A stretch of DNA of 64,000 bases from CAWATZ01 sp963784995 (GTDB lineage Bacteria > Planctomycetota > Planctomycetia > Gemmatales > Gemmataceae): the NCBI GenBank assembly GCA_963784995.1, contig CAWATZ010000013.1, positions 620,001 through 684,000 on the forward strand, written 5' to 3'. The stretch's first letter is position 1. Every line of letters starts with the position of its first letter. Under the pieces are notes generated by a model. It was not told the DNA's origin and ran no database searches. It saw only the letters and a program-made list of their open reading frames with translations. Below are positions 48,650-58,104 of this stretch, one piece after another. The position numbers and the translations under genes were made by a program.

Positions 48650-49651
48650 ATGAAGCCCAGGCCATCGGCCTGTCCGCAACTGGAGTCTTTGGAAGATCGC
48701 TGTCTCCCGGCCTTCGTCTTCTTCTCGGGAGGCGGTCTGTCTGTCAGCAACCCTCTCGCCAGCTTGACCGTGACCCAGGTCACCACGAACAACACCTGGA
48801 AAGTGCAAGACGGTGGGCTTTCCTACGGCCCGTTCCATGGGGTCAAGGCCATCTCGATCAGCAGCGGTCTCGGCAACCACAACACCACGGTGGACCTTGA
48901 CGGCCTCACCTACACCGGCAGCCTCGCCATCAACGCGCCGGGAGGCAACGACCTGATCACCTTCACGACCAGCAAACCAGGCGGTATCCTCTTCGGCAAC
49001 GTCTTCATCACGGCCGGGACCGGCAAGGACCAGCTCGTCATCCCCAAGGCCATCACGGTCAATGGCGTCACCCAGTTCAACCTGGGCAGCGGCAACGATA
49101 CCCTCACCGTCTCCGGCCCGGCGACCTTCAACGGGACCTTTGACGTGAACGTGACCACGGGGACCGATTCGATTGCCTTCACCAACGCTGCCGCGACCAT
49201 CAACGGCAACACCTACTTCCTCACCGGCAGCGGCAACAGCACTCTGAACCTGGGGACCGCGTTCACGATCAACGGCGACGTGATCGTGAACCTGGGCAAT
49301 GGCAACGACAAGATCACGCTGGACGCCAACCTCAACGGCAACCTGTTCGTGATCCTGGGGAATGGCAACAATACCCTGACAATCAATTCGGCCGGCCCAC
49401 CGACGGGAACCACCTACTACTCCTTCTACCTGACCACCGGCAACGGCAACACCAACGTGTCCCTGGCACCGACCGCGTCGGCTTCGTGGTTCCTCAACTG
49501 GAACTTCGGCACCGGGTCGAACACAATCAACCTGGGCGGCTCGAAGACGGAAACCATCTCCGGCCTGATCCACACCCTGAACTCGTTCGACTTCACGTTC
49601 ATCCAGGGGGCCAACTGGCTGATTGTCTCCTATTTCATCACCGACTTCTGA
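48650..49651 (+). CDS. Exported beta-helix-type repeat protein with LEPR-XLL-like N-terminus
   Basis: This 333-residue product (MKPRPSACPQLESLEDRCLP) carries the LESLEDRCLPA motif typical of large exported planctomycete proteins. The rest is Gly/Asn/Thr-rich, with repeats of about 20 residues such as FNLGSGNDTLTVSGPATFNG and VNLGNGNDKITLDANLNGNL, expected to fold as a parallel beta-helix and perhaps bind calcium through GNGNDxIT. No enzymatic motif. Short for this class. Confidence 0.8.
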   Translation: MKPRPSACPQLESLEDRCLPAFVFFSGGGLSVSNPLASLTVTQVTTNNTWKVQDGGLSYGPFHGVKAISISSGLGNHNTTVDLDGLTYTGSLAINAPGGNDLITFTTSKPGGILFGNVFITAGTGKDQLVIPKAITVNGVTQFNLGSGNDTLTVSGPATFNGTFDVNVTTGTDSIAFTNAAATINGNTYFLTGSGNSTLNLGTAFTINGDVIVNLGNGNDKITLDANLNGNLFVILGNGNNTLTINSAGPPTGTTYYSFYLTTGNGNTNVSLAPTASASWFLNWNFGTGSNTINLGGSKTETISGLIHTLNSFDFTFIQGANWLIVSYFITDF

Positions 49652-49959
49652 TCTTTTCCTTCCAGCCGTTCTCACCCCTGAGAAGCCCCGCCGGCCAGGT
49701 TTTCCCAATCCTGGGAAGCCCCGGCCGGCGAATGCCCGCGTTTCACCGCGATTCCGCAGGTGCCGCTCCTGGCACCGGATTTGCCTTCCACACACCACTC
49801 GTCTTGAGTCGGCACCCCGCGGGGTGGGTCCTGTTTTTCTCGTCCCAGGAAAGAGGTTGACCCTGCCCCGCAACGGTACTAGAAAACTCCCCGTGGCTTC
49901 CCACGGATGCCGAGTTGTCTCGCTATACTTGCCCTGACCAGCAGGTAAGGATCGCACTG
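49652..49959 (+). promoter_or_regulatory. Region upstream of the respiratory operon, with a candidate -10 box
   Basis: The 308-base gap has no gene. TATACT at 49924-49929, 31 bases before the Rieske start, is a plausible -10 box; no clear -35. It carries no strong hairpin. Confidence 0.3.
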
Positions 49960-50574
49960 ATGTCGGACCCGACCCCCATTGTGAGCGGCAGCTCTCCCAA
50001 TGCCCCCAAAGCCGTGGCCGCTCCTCCCGCCCCCCCCAAACCAGCGCCGAAGCCGGCCGGCAAACCTCCCGCCAAGGGAGGGGAACGCCGGGGCTTCCTC
50101 CTTGGTGTCCTGGTTGCGCCCTTTGTCATGGCCTGGACCGCCTTCACCGCCTCGATGCTCCTCATGACGCTGGGGACCGTCCGTTTTCTGTTCCCGAATG
50201 TCCTCACGGAGCCGCCGAGCAAGTTCAAGGTAGGCCTTCCCGATACCTTCGAGGAAGGCAAGGTCGTGGACCGCTTCAAGGACCAGAACGCCTGGATCGT
50301 CCGCAGGGACGGCGTGATCTACGCCCTCAGCACCACCTGCACGCACCTCGGCTGTACGCCCAACTGGCTGGAGCGCGAGCAGAAATTCAAATGCCCCTGC
50401 CACGGCAGCGGCTTCTACATCAGCGGCATCAACTTCGAGGGCCCCGCCCCCCGGCCGCTGGAGCGCTGGGGGGTGTTCATCGGCGACGACGGCCAGCTGG
50501 TCGTGGACAAGAGCAAGAAGTTTCAGTACGAGCGCGGCGACTGGACCAACCCCGAGTCTTACATCAAGGTTTAA
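49960..50574 (+). CDS. Rieske iron-sulfur protein of a bc-type complex
   Basis: ATG 49960 (MSDPTPIVSGSSPNAPKAVA) follows TAAGGA; 204 residues. A Pro/Lys/Ala-rich cytoplasmic head is followed by one membrane helix (FLLGVLVAPFVMAWTAFTAS), and then the Rieske fold with both [2Fe-2S] boxes, CTHLGC near residue 127 and CPCHGSGF near 145. It transfers electrons from quinol to the cytochrome. First gene of an operon with two cytochrome b genes and a multiheme cytochrome. Confidence 0.9.
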   Translation: MSDPTPIVSGSSPNAPKAVAAPPAPPKPAPKPAGKPPAKGGERRGFLLGVLVAPFVMAWTAFTASMLLMTLGTVRFLFPNVLTEPPSKFKVGLPDTFEEGKVVDRFKDQNAWIVRRDGVIYALSTTCTHLGCTPNWLEREQKFKCPCHGSGFYISGINFEGPAPRPLERWGVFIGDDGQLVVDKSKKFQYERGDWTNPESYIKV

Positions 50575-50586
50575 CAGGACCCCATC

Positions 50587-51360
50587 ATGGCCCTGCTCGA
50601 TTTCATCCGTAACTCCCAGGTGTGGAAGAGCATCTTCCGCCATCCCGCGCCCCGTGACCGCCGCAACCGCGTCGTGGTCATGCTCACCAACGTCTTCCTG
50701 CACCTGCACCCGGTCAGCGTCCGCAAGGCCGGCATCGACCTCAGCTACACCTGGTGCATGGGCGGTCTGACGTTCTTCCTCTTCCTGGAACTGACCGTCA
50801 CCGGCGTGCTGCTGATGTTCTACTATCGGCCGACGCTGGAACATGCGTACAACGACATCCTGCTGTTACGCGACGTGGCCACCCTGGGCATCCTCCGCGA
50901 ATTGCATCGCTGGGGCGCTCATGCGATGGTCATCACCATCTGGCTGCACATGTACCGGGTCTTCCTGACCGGCAGCTACAAGCCGCCGCGCGAATTCAAC
51001 TGGGGCGTGGGTGTGATACTGCTGGTGCTGACGCTGCTGCTGAGCTTTACCGGCTACCTGCTGCCGTGGGACCAGCTGGCCATCTGGGCCATCACCGTGG
51101 GCAGCAACATGGCCCGGGCCACGCCCTTCGTGGGGTACGAGGGCCCAGGGGCCACGTTCCTCGTGATCGGCGACGCTCCGCTGATTCACTCGGGGTCAGA
51201 TGCTCGCTTCCTGCTGCTGGGTGGACGGTTCGTCAGCGGCGAGACGCTATTGCGGTTCTACGTCTTGCACTGCGTGGCCATACCCCTGGCCGCCGCCCTG
51301 CTCATTGCCGTCCACTTCTGGCGGGTCCGGAAGGATGGAGGCATCAGTGGGCCGCTGTAA
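50587..51360 (+). CDS. Cytochrome b, N-terminal (b6-type) subunit
   Basis: This 257-residue membrane protein starts 12 bases after the Rieske gene. Heme b ligands are visible in helix 2 ([20 protein letters not shown]) and helix 4 ([20 protein letters not shown], then HFW), as in b6. [20 protein letters not shown] is the conserved helix-3 region. The short tail [10 protein letters not shown] ends in the start of a 250-base tandem duplication. It forms the quinol-oxidising core with the C-terminal subunit at 51800. Confidence 0.9.
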   Translation: MALLDFIRNSQVWKSIFRHPAPRDRRNRVVVMLTNVFLHLHPVSVRKAGIDLSYTWCMGGLTFFLFLELTVTGVLLMFYYRPTLEHAYNDILLLRDVATLGILRELHRWGAHAMVITIWLHMYRVFLTGSYKPPREFNWGVGVILLVLTLLLSFTGYLLPWDQLAIWAITVGSNMARATPFVGYEGPGATFLVIGDAPLIHSGSDARFLLLGGRFVSGETLLRFYVLHCVAIPLAAALLIAVHFWRVRKDGGISGPL

Positions 51361-51381
51361 CGCTGGGGGCTTGCCACGCCC

Positions 51382-51500
51382 CCTGCCGGCTTGCCCGGCA
51401 GGTGAAGCAGGTCAAGAGCTAGAAGACGGAAAAGGAAACACGAATTGTTTCGTCTTTCTCTAGCTGGTGACCTCCTTCACCTGCCGGACAAGCCGGCAGG
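51382..51500. repeat. Imperfect palindrome, copy 1
   Basis: CCTGCCGGCTTGCCCGGCAG at the left pairs with CTGCCGGACAAGCCGGCAGG at the right, and GAAGCAGGTCAAGAGCTAGA with CTAGCTGGTGACCTCCTTC inside. A weaker inner AT-rich arm (ACACGAATTGTTTCGT) forms the tip. It could act as a transcript-processing or attenuation structure. Confidence 0.7.
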
Positions 51501-51631
51501 GGTCGATGAAAAAGGGTTTCTTCGAGTTTGTCGGATACAAGGCGCAACCATGAACAATACCCTGTCTGGTCCCCTGCAGAAAGGACGGCGGCATCAGCGG
51601 TCCGCTGTAACGCTGGGGGCTTGCCTCGCCC

Positions 51632-51750
51632 CCTGCCGGCTTGCCCGGCAGGTGAAGCAGGTCAAGAGCTAGAAGACGGAAAAGGAAACACGAATTGTTT
51701 CGTCTTTCTCTAGCTGGTGACCTCCTTCACCTGCCGGACAAGCCGGCAGG
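51632..51750. repeat. Imperfect palindrome, copy 2
   Basis: Second copy of the structure at 51382-51500, exactly 250 bases later, ending just before the small ORF at 51756. Confidence 0.7.
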
Positions 51751-51755
51751 GGTCG

Positions 51756-51803
51756 ATGAAAAAGGGTTTCTTCGAGTTTGTCGGATACAAGGCGCAACCA
51801 TGA
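51756..51803 (+). CDS. 15-residue ORF coupled to the cytochrome b C-terminal gene
   Basis: ATG 51756 with AGGGG upstream encodes MKKGFFEFVGYKAQP, and its TGA overlaps the ATG of the next gene (ATGA). The identical ORF occurs in the first repeat copy at 51506. It may be a leader peptide that couples translation, or the retained end of an older gene. Conserved intact in both copies. Confidence 0.4.
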   Translation: MKKGFFEFVGYKAQP

Positions 51804-53086
51804 ACAATACCCTGTCCGGTCCCCTGCAGAACGGTCTGGCCGCGTTCTACCTGATCTGTGCCCTGCTCAACGGGGGCTTTGCCTGGTACTGGGCCCGCCG
51901 CAACGCACCGGTCAAGATGCTGGTGTGGGGGGCTGTGATGATGCTCTTCCTGGTCCATGCGGTCGCGTACGTGGCTCATGCCGGCTGGATGCTGCCCTTC
52001 AACATCCGCGAGAAGATCGATTCGGTCCTGAGCGGTAACCAGGGGGCCGTGGTCTACGTCTGCGCCTCGTTCGTGGCCTTCGCCGTGATGCTGACCTTCC
52101 GCCGCTTCTTCACCAACCCGCAGGTGGCCTGGACCATGCTCAACCTGAGCCTGCTGCTGGGCGGCTGGGCCATGACCAACAGCGACTTCCGCGCCATTGT
52201 GACCAAGGCGGACAACGTGCCGATCACCATGCTGATCTACTCGGCCGGCTTCTTCACCTGGTTCGCCATGTACCGGGCCGTGCAGAACGACGCGCGTATC
52301 GCCCGGGGTGAACCGGTCCTGGAGAAGGCCGGCGACGAGAAGGTGCTGGTCTGGCCTGACCTGGTCTATACCGAGCTGATCTGCATGGTCATCGCCACCG
52401 TCGTGCTGGTCGTCTGGGCCATCGTCCTCAAGGCGCCGCTGGAGCAGCCGGCCACCAGCGCCAAGGCCCCCAACCCGTCCAAGGCCCCGTGGTACTTCCT
52501 CGGCTTGCAGGAAATGCTCGTCTACTACGATCCGTGGATGGCCGGCGTGGTGCTGCCGACCCTGATCATCGTCGGCCTGATCGCCGTTCCCTACATCGAC
52601 TTCAACCCGGCGGGCAACGGCTACTTCTCCTTTGCCAACCGGGCCTTCGCGGTCACCACGTTCATGTTCGGCTTCCTGGTGCTGTGGGTGGTGCTGATCG
52701 TGCTTGGCACCTTCCTGCGGGGGCCCAACTGGAACTTCTTCGGCCCCTTCGAGTACTGGGACCCGCACAAGGTCGATCCGCTCACCAACGTCCAGCTCTC
52801 GGACATCTTCTGGTTGAAGATGCTGCACCAATCGGTGGAAGGGATGAACCCGCTCAAGCGCGAGGCGCCGGGACTGATCCTGGTGTTCCTCTACCTGTTC
52901 GTCCTGCCGCCGCTGCTGGCCCGGACCCTCTTCCGCAGCTTCTTCGTCAAGATGGGCTTTGTCCGCTACATGACCCTGATGGTCCTGCTGCTGTTCATGG
53001 CCGCCCTGCCGATCAAGATGATCCTGCGCTGGACCATCAACCTGAAGTACATCGTGTACGTACCGGAAATCTTCTTCAACATCTGA
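51800..53086 (+). CDS. Cytochrome b, C-terminal (subunit IV-like) membrane protein
   Basis: ATG 51800 (MNNTLSGPLQNGLAAFYLIC) is chosen as it overlaps the stop of the small upstream ORF; a longer open frame to 51695 covers the palindrome and is unlikely. The 428-residue product has about ten hydrophobic helices. APNPSKAPWYFLGLQEMLVY near residue 230 is the subunit IV region, with KAPWY where PEWY is usual; FNPAGNGYFSFANR follows. The N-terminal ~170 residues form additional helices not present in petD-type subunits. Completes the quinol site with the b6-type gene. Confidence 0.85.
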   Translation: MNNTLSGPLQNGLAAFYLICALLNGGFAWYWARRNAPVKMLVWGAVMMLFLVHAVAYVAHAGWMLPFNIREKIDSVLSGNQGAVVYVCASFVAFAVMLTFRRFFTNPQVAWTMLNLSLLLGGWAMTNSDFRAIVTKADNVPITMLIYSAGFFTWFAMYRAVQNDARIARGEPVLEKAGDEKVLVWPDLVYTELICMVIATVVLVVWAIVLKAPLEQPATSAKAPNPSKAPWYFLGLQEMLVYYDPWMAGVVLPTLIIVGLIAVPYIDFNPAGNGYFSFANRAFAVTTFMFGFLVLWVVLIVLGTFLRGPNWNFFGPFEYWDPHKVDPLTNVQLSDIFWLKMLHQSVEGMNPLKREAPGLILVFLYLFVLPPLLARTLFRSFFVKMGFVRYMTLMVLLLFMAALPIKMILRWTINLKYIVYVPEIFFNI

Positions 53087-53094
53087 GATAAGTC

Positions 53095-56000
53095 ATGGCT
53101 GCGACTGATAAACCGTATCGCGATCAGCGGGTGATGGACATCGTCTTCGCGGTTTCGTGCGTGGCGATGCTGCTTAGCTGTATCTGGATGTTCGCGGACG
53201 ACTATTACCGGGAGTACAAGCCGATCCAGCGCAAGTTCCGCGACGTGGAGACGGCCCTGAGCGAACGGCAGATGATCAACGACCTGCCCGACCCGCAGCT
53301 GGTCGAGGTCCGGGAAAAGGCCGTCGTCGCCGCCCGCCAGGCCTTGGCCGACAAGAAAAAGGACGTGGCGCCGGCGGAGCAGGAATACCTGGTCAAGCGC
53401 GACAACAACGATACCCGCTACAAGAAAATCAAGGCCGACCTGGACGCGAAGGCCAGTTACTACAACATTGCGATGGAGCACGTTGGTGACTCCAGACCGA
53501 AGTCTGCCGAGCACCGCTTCTCTCAGAAGGAAGCTGAGGAGCTGAAGAAGGAGGTCAAGAGGCTGGAAGACGAGCTGAAGGAGGCCCAGGCGACGATTGA
53601 TGCGACTCAGCAAAAGTATCGTGAAGAGGTCCGCAAGCAACTGGAACCCCTGGAGCGCGACCTGGCCAACGCCGAGGAAGACCTCAAACGGATCACAGCC
53701 CCGTTCGATCGCTTTGCCAAGAGCACGGCGCAGAAGACCTGGACCGTCTACGACAGCATCCGCACGCTGCCGATCCTCGATGGCTTTGCCTCGCCGACCA
53801 GGATCAACCAGATCCATCTGAACGACCTGACCATCGAATACGGCAGCTTCAAGGACGTGCCGCGCTACGATCGCTGCACCACCTGTCACCTGGGCATCGA
53901 GCGGGCCACGTTCAACCGGGACAAGCTGGACGCCCTGTCGGACGAACCCTACGAGGCCAACCTCCGGCTGCGCTGGACGCGCAAGCTGTTCAACGATCGC
54001 AAGAAAGGCGGCGAGAAGCTCGGCTTCGACCTGGGCAACCTGCCCAGGCAGGTCAGCACAATGAAGCTGACGCCGGCCGAGGTGACGATGTACGCCGCCC
54101 ATCCCCGGCTCGACCTGTTCGTCGATGCCAACAGCCCGCACCCCGCCGAGAAGGTCGGCTGCACCATCTGCCACAACGGCCAGGGCAGCGCCACCAGCTT
54201 CGGCCTGGCCGCCCACTCGCCGGCCGACTTCCGCCAGGAAGAGGAGTGGCGCAAGGAGCACGGCTGGGCCCACGATCATTTCTGGGACTTCCCGATGCTG
54301 TCCAGCCGGTTCGTCGAGTCCACCTGTCTGAAGTGCCATCACCAGGTGACCGACCTGGTCCGCCACGGCAGCAAGGAAGAGGCCCCCAAGCTGCTCCGCG
54401 GCTACAACCTGGTGCGCGAGATGGGCTGCTTCGGCTGCCATGAGATCGCCGGCCTGAAGAGCGGCAAGGAAGTCGGTCCCGACCTGCGTCTGGAGCCGTC
54501 GCCCGCCCTGGAGTGGCTGTCTGCCGCCGAGCAGGAGAAGGCGAAGTCCGACCCCGCCAACCCGCCCGGCACCTATCGCAAGGTCGGCCCCAGCCTGCGC
54601 CGCCTGGCCGAGAAGACCAATCCGGAGTGGGTCCACTTGTGGATCAACAGCCCGCGCGGCTTCCGCCCGGATACGCGCATGCCGCACTTCTACAACCTGA
54701 GCAACAACAGCGGCGAGGCCTTCGACGAAAACACCGGCACGCCCAATCAGAAGGCGTTCCCCGCCACGGAAATCCACTGTGTGACCGCCTACCTGTTCGA
54801 GGAGAGCAGCCGCAACCTCAAGGGCGACGACACCCTCCGGAAGTACCTGGAACACGTCCACGACACGCTGCTGAAGCGATTGCTTCAGGAAGACAGGAAG
54901 CAGCTGGGTCCGCTCAACGAGAAGGACAAGAAGGCCCTGGACGCCACCACCCGGCAGCTGGCCGACCTGGCCCTGCTGTCGGTCCCGGCGAAGGCGGCCC
55001 GGATCAACGTCGTCGCCACCGAGCTGAAGCAGGCCCAGGACCGCCTCCAGGATCTGCTCCAGGCACCCGAGGCCGCACGCCGGAAACTGCAGCAGCAGCG
55101 CCAGCTCGCGAAATCCAGGGACGACACCGACAAGGTCAAAGAGATCGATAGGGACCTGGCTGACAACAAGAAGACCTTTGAGCAGGCCGTCGGTCTGGGA
55201 GATGAGTCCCTGGCGAAGCTCACCAAGGAGTTCAAGGAGGAAAAGGAGCCCGCCAAGAAAAAGAAGCTCGAGAAGGAACTGCTCGAGGCCGAGCAGACCC
55301 GCAAAGATCGCCGGCTCAGTTTGACCGGTCTGGCCGAAGAACTGCGGAAGCTGTCCCTGCCGACGCCGATCAGCGAGAAAGTGGTGAGCTGGGACGGCAC
55401 GGTCCTGAAGGAGCTGCCAGCCCCCGGCGACAAGAAGAAGGTGGAGAACGGCCGCAGGCTGTTCATCGAGAAGGGCTGCATGGCCTGCCACTCCCACGAA
55501 GGCACCACCAGGGAGAAGGAAGGTCCGGTCGTCAACGGCGAGGCCAACTTCGGTCCCAACCTGAGCCGGCTGGCCGCCAAGCTGGGCATCGACTCCAAGG
55601 GCACGGATGCACGCCGCTGGCTGCTGCAGTGGATCCTCAATCCCAACGTCCACCATCCGCGGACGCGGATGCCGATCACCCAGCTGAGCAAGGAAGATGC
55701 AACCGACATCGCCGACTGGCTCCTTAGCCAGAAGGTCGAGGACTGGAAGGAAGAAGATCCGGCCGCCGAGCCCAGGATGAAGGATCTGAAGGCCCTGACC
55801 CGCGTCTACCTGCTCAAGGCCCCGGGCATCACCCGCGAGGAAGTGCAGCAGTTCCTGGGCGGCGAAGACGACAAGATGCCGGAGGGCATCCCGGACAGCT
55901 GGCTGCGGTCGGTCGCTCCCGACGCCGAGGAGCATCGGCTGGCCAAGAGCACGATCAAGCCGAAAGACCTCAAGTGGTACGTCGGCAAGAAGGCCATCAC

Positions 56001-58104
56001 CCGGCTGGGCTGTTTCGGCTGCCACGACACGCCCGGCTTCGACCAAGCCAAGCCGATCGGCGTGGCCCTCAACGACTGGGGCAAGAAAGACCCCGAACGG
56101 CTGGCCTTCGAGGACGCGCCCGCGTTCCTCCGCGGTCACTTCAACGTCGTCGCTAGCCGCAACAAGGCCGCGGACAAAACCGAGCGCGATCCCGACTGGA
56201 AGTACAGCAAGGACGGTAAACCGCCGCTGGAGCGGTTCTTCGCCGAGGGCGTGGAGCATCACACCCGCGACGGCTTCCTCAACCTGAAGCTGGAAGACCC
56301 GCGCAGCTACGACTACCAGCGCCTCCGCACCTGGGACGATCGGCTGCGAATGCCGCAGTTCCGCTTTGCCCGCCACGTCCGCCGGGAGAAGGACGAGGTC
56401 CTGCCTCCCGAACCGAGCCAGGACGCCTCCGAGGCCGAGAAGAAGGCGTACCAGAAGGAAAAGAACCGCCGCGAGGAGCGCTACCAGGCCCGGCTATCCC
56501 GCGCGGAAGCCGAGGCCCGCGAAGCGGTCATGACCTTTATCCTGGGTCTGGTCGCCGAGCCAATCCCGCTCAAGTACCAGGCCAACCCCAAGCCGGACAA
56601 GCTGGCCGAGACCAAGGGCCGGCAGGTGCTGGAGAAGTTCAACTGCGCCGGCTGTCACCAGGTTCGGTCCGGGGTGTATGAGTTCTATCCATCGAAAGAG
56701 GCCATCAAGGACCTGGACACCCGGCTGAGCGAGCCGGCGGTGCTCAACAAGATCCTGGAGGGCCACTCCTTCATGAACCACAACGCCTGGGTGGGGACCG
56801 CCTCGCCTTACCCGGATCGGATGCTTGCCATGGGGACCCTCGCCATACCTCCAGGACAGACGGCCGCCCTGTCCCCCGACCCGGAGGAAGGAACTCCGGA
56901 GTTCCTGCTGGTGCGCCTGTCCGATGCTCTGCGCTTTACCAACGAGAGCCGGATGGTGCGCGACTACCCGGCCGGCGAGGTCATTCGGATTCCGCTGAAG
57001 GACCTGCCGCCGGAAGTCCGGCCGGCCACCCAGGACATGAGCAGTCCGGAGCTGGCCAGGGCCTGGGTGAATCGCCTTGCTCCGCAGCCGTATGGAGGCA
57101 CGTTCCGCAGCCTGCTTACCAATGAGTACGCCAAGAAAGCGTACTCCACGACGATCAAAACCGACGAAGACGCATTCAACGTCTTGCCGCCGCCGCTGAT
57201 CCGCGAGGGCGAGCGCGTGCAGCCCAACTGGTTGTACCAGTTCCTGCTCAAGCCGCACGCCATCCGGCCGCAGGTGCTGCTGCGCATGCCGCAGTTCAAC
57301 ATGAGTGCCGACGATGCCACGGCCCTGGTCAACTACTTCACGGCCGTGGAGCGCCTGACCAACGGCAGCGCCGGCAACGCCAATGCGTTCCTGAATGTCG
57401 AGCAGCAGGACAAGGAGTACTGGCAGCTCAAGAATGAGGAGTACGTCAAGAAGCTGTCGGACGAGCAGAAGAAGAAGCGTCTGGAGGAATTGAAACCGAT
57501 CTGGGAGCTGGTTCTGCAGGACCAGGTGGTCTCGCTCAAGCCGGAGCTGGCCTACGCCGAGAAGGAGCTGGAGATAGCCAGGGAGGAGGCGAAGAAGACC
57601 CCCGGGGACGCCACCAAGAAGATCGAGCAGGACGCGCAAAAGAAGGTGGACGATCTCAAGAAGCGCATCAGCGCGCTGGAGGACAACGCCAAGAAGAAAG
57701 ACTTCAAGGCGCTGAACGAGGAATGGGAGAAGAACGCCTATGCGGCCGATGCCTACCGGCTGCTGCTCTCGCACGAGAAGGGCATCTGCCGGAGCTGTCA
57801 TTCCATCGGCAACCTGGGCCTGGAGGGAGCGAAGGCGCCGCCGCTGGACAAGGTGTCCGATCGGCTCCGGCCGGAGTGGACGAGGCGCTGGATTGCAGCC
57901 CCGGCGCAGATGTACGCCTACAATACGACGATGCCGGCCAATTTCCTGCACCCGAAACCCCCCGCGACCGTCAACAAAGAGATTTTTGACGGAAGCACGA
58001 TGGAGCAGATAATGGCGGTGAGGGACGTCCTGTTGAACTTCCCACGCATTAACAACATGCCGGTCAATCGGTACTATCGTCCGGCGCCGGCTGGAGGAAA
58101 GTAA
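53095..58104 (+). CDS. Giant octaheme c-type cytochrome of the bc complex
   Basis: This 1,669-residue protein has one N-terminal membrane anchor (VFAVSCVAMLLSCIWMFADD). Eight CxxCH motifs start at residues 261 (CTTCH), 356 (CTICH), 411 (CLKCH), 445 (CFGCH), 795 (CMACH), 973 (CFGCH), 1184 (CAGCH) and 1565 (CRSCH). Between them are long Lys/Glu-rich coiled coils (about 40-230, 600-760 and 1450-1550). It starts eight bases after cytochrome b and its stop overlaps the next ATG (TAATG). It likely replaces cytochrome c1/f as the electron outlet and may wire electrons onward to the cupredoxin-like proteins. Confidence 0.9.
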   Translation: MAATDKPYRDQRVMDIVFAVSCVAMLLSCIWMFADDYYREYKPIQRKFRDVETALSERQMINDLPDPQLVEVREKAVVAARQALADKKKDVAPAEQEYLVKRDNNDTRYKKIKADLDAKASYYNIAMEHVGDSRPKSAEHRFSQKEAEELKKEVKRLEDELKEAQATIDATQQKYREEVRKQLEPLERDLANAEEDLKRITAPFDRFAKSTAQKTWTVYDSIRTLPILDGFASPTRINQIHLNDLTIEYGSFKDVPRYDRCTTCHLGIERATFNRDKLDALSDEPYEANLRLRWTRKLFNDRKKGGEKLGFDLGNLPRQVSTMKLTPAEVTMYAAHPRLDLFVDANSPHPAEKVGCTICHNGQGSATSFGLAAHSPADFRQEEEWRKEHGWAHDHFWDFPMLSSRFVESTCLKCHHQVTDLVRHGSKEEAPKLLRGYNLVREMGCFGCHEIAGLKSGKEVGPDLRLEPSPALEWLSAAEQEKAKSDPANPPGTYRKVGPSLRRLAEKTNPEWVHLWINSPRGFRPDTRMPHFYNLSNNSGEAFDENTGTPNQKAFPATEIHCVTAYLFEESSRNLKGDDTLRKYLEHVHDTLLKRLLQEDRKQLGPLNEKDKKALDATTRQLADLALLSVPAKAARINVVATELKQAQDRLQDLLQAPEAARRKLQQQRQLAKSRDDTDKVKEIDRDLADNKKTFEQAVGLGDESLAKLTKEFKEEKEPAKKKKLEKELLEAEQTRKDRRLSLTGLAEELRKLSLPTPISEKVVSWDGTVLKELPAPGDKKKVENGRRLFIEKGCMACHSHEGTTREKEGPVVNGEANFGPNLSRLAAKLGIDSKGTDARRWLLQWILNPNVHHPRTRMPITQLSKEDATDIADWLLSQKVEDWKEEDPAAEPRMKDLKALTRVYLLKAPGITREEVQQFLGGEDDKMPEGIPDSWLRSVAPDAEEHRLAKSTIKPKDLKWYVGKKAITRLGCFGCHDTPGFDQAKPIGVALNDWGKKDPERLAFEDAPAFLRGHFNVVASRNKAADKTERDPDWKYSKDGKPPLERFFAEGVEHHTRDGFLNLKLEDPRSYDYQRLRTWDDRLRMPQFRFARHVRREKDEVLPPEPSQDASEAEKKAYQKEKNRREERYQARLSRAEAEAREAVMTFILGLVAEPIPLKYQANPKPDKLAETKGRQVLEKFNCAGCHQVRSGVYEFYPSKEAIKDLDTRLSEPAVLNKILEGHSFMNHNAWVGTASPYPDRMLAMGTLAIPPGQTAALSPDPEEGTPEFLLVRLSDALRFTNESRMVRDYPAGEVIRIPLKDLPPEVRPATQDMSSPELARAWVNRLAPQPYGGTFRSLLTNEYAKKAYSTTIKTDEDAFNVLPPPLIREGERVQPNWLYQFLLKPHAIRPQVLLRMPQFNMSADDATALVNYFTAVERLTNGSAGNANAFLNVEQQDKEYWQLKNEEYVKKLSDEQKKKRLEELKPIWELVLQDQVVSLKPELAYAEKELEIAREEAKKTPGDATKKIEQDAQKKVDDLKKRISALEDNAKKKDFKALNEEWEKNAYAADAYRLLLSHEKGICRSCHSIGNLGLEGAKAPPLDKVSDRLRPEWTRRWIAAPAQMYAYNTTMPANFLHPKPPATVNKEIFDGSTMEQIMAVRDVLLNFPRINNMPVNRYYRPAPAGGK

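Larger units (their letters stand above)
51331..51830 (+). repeat. 250-bp tandem duplication between the two cytochrome b genes
   Basis: 51331-51580 and 51581-51830 are near-identical head-to-tail copies with a few substitutions. Each contains the last codons of the upstream gene ([12 protein letters not shown]), a long palindrome, a 15-codon ORF and the first codons of the downstream gene (MNNTLSGPLQ). The upstream copy therefore includes a false start of the downstream gene that runs only to a stop at 51672. Confidence 0.9.

Noticed and set aside
51445..51672. 75-residue frame in the first copy of the tandem duplication as a real gene
   Set aside because: It is the duplicated start of the downstream cytochrome gene running into the palindrome; no independent coding sense.
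52966..56376. 1,136-residue minus-strand open frame
   Set aside because: It lies opposite the octaheme cytochrome, whose CxxCH motifs and coiled coils prove the plus strand; the long antisense frame is a GC-skew effect.
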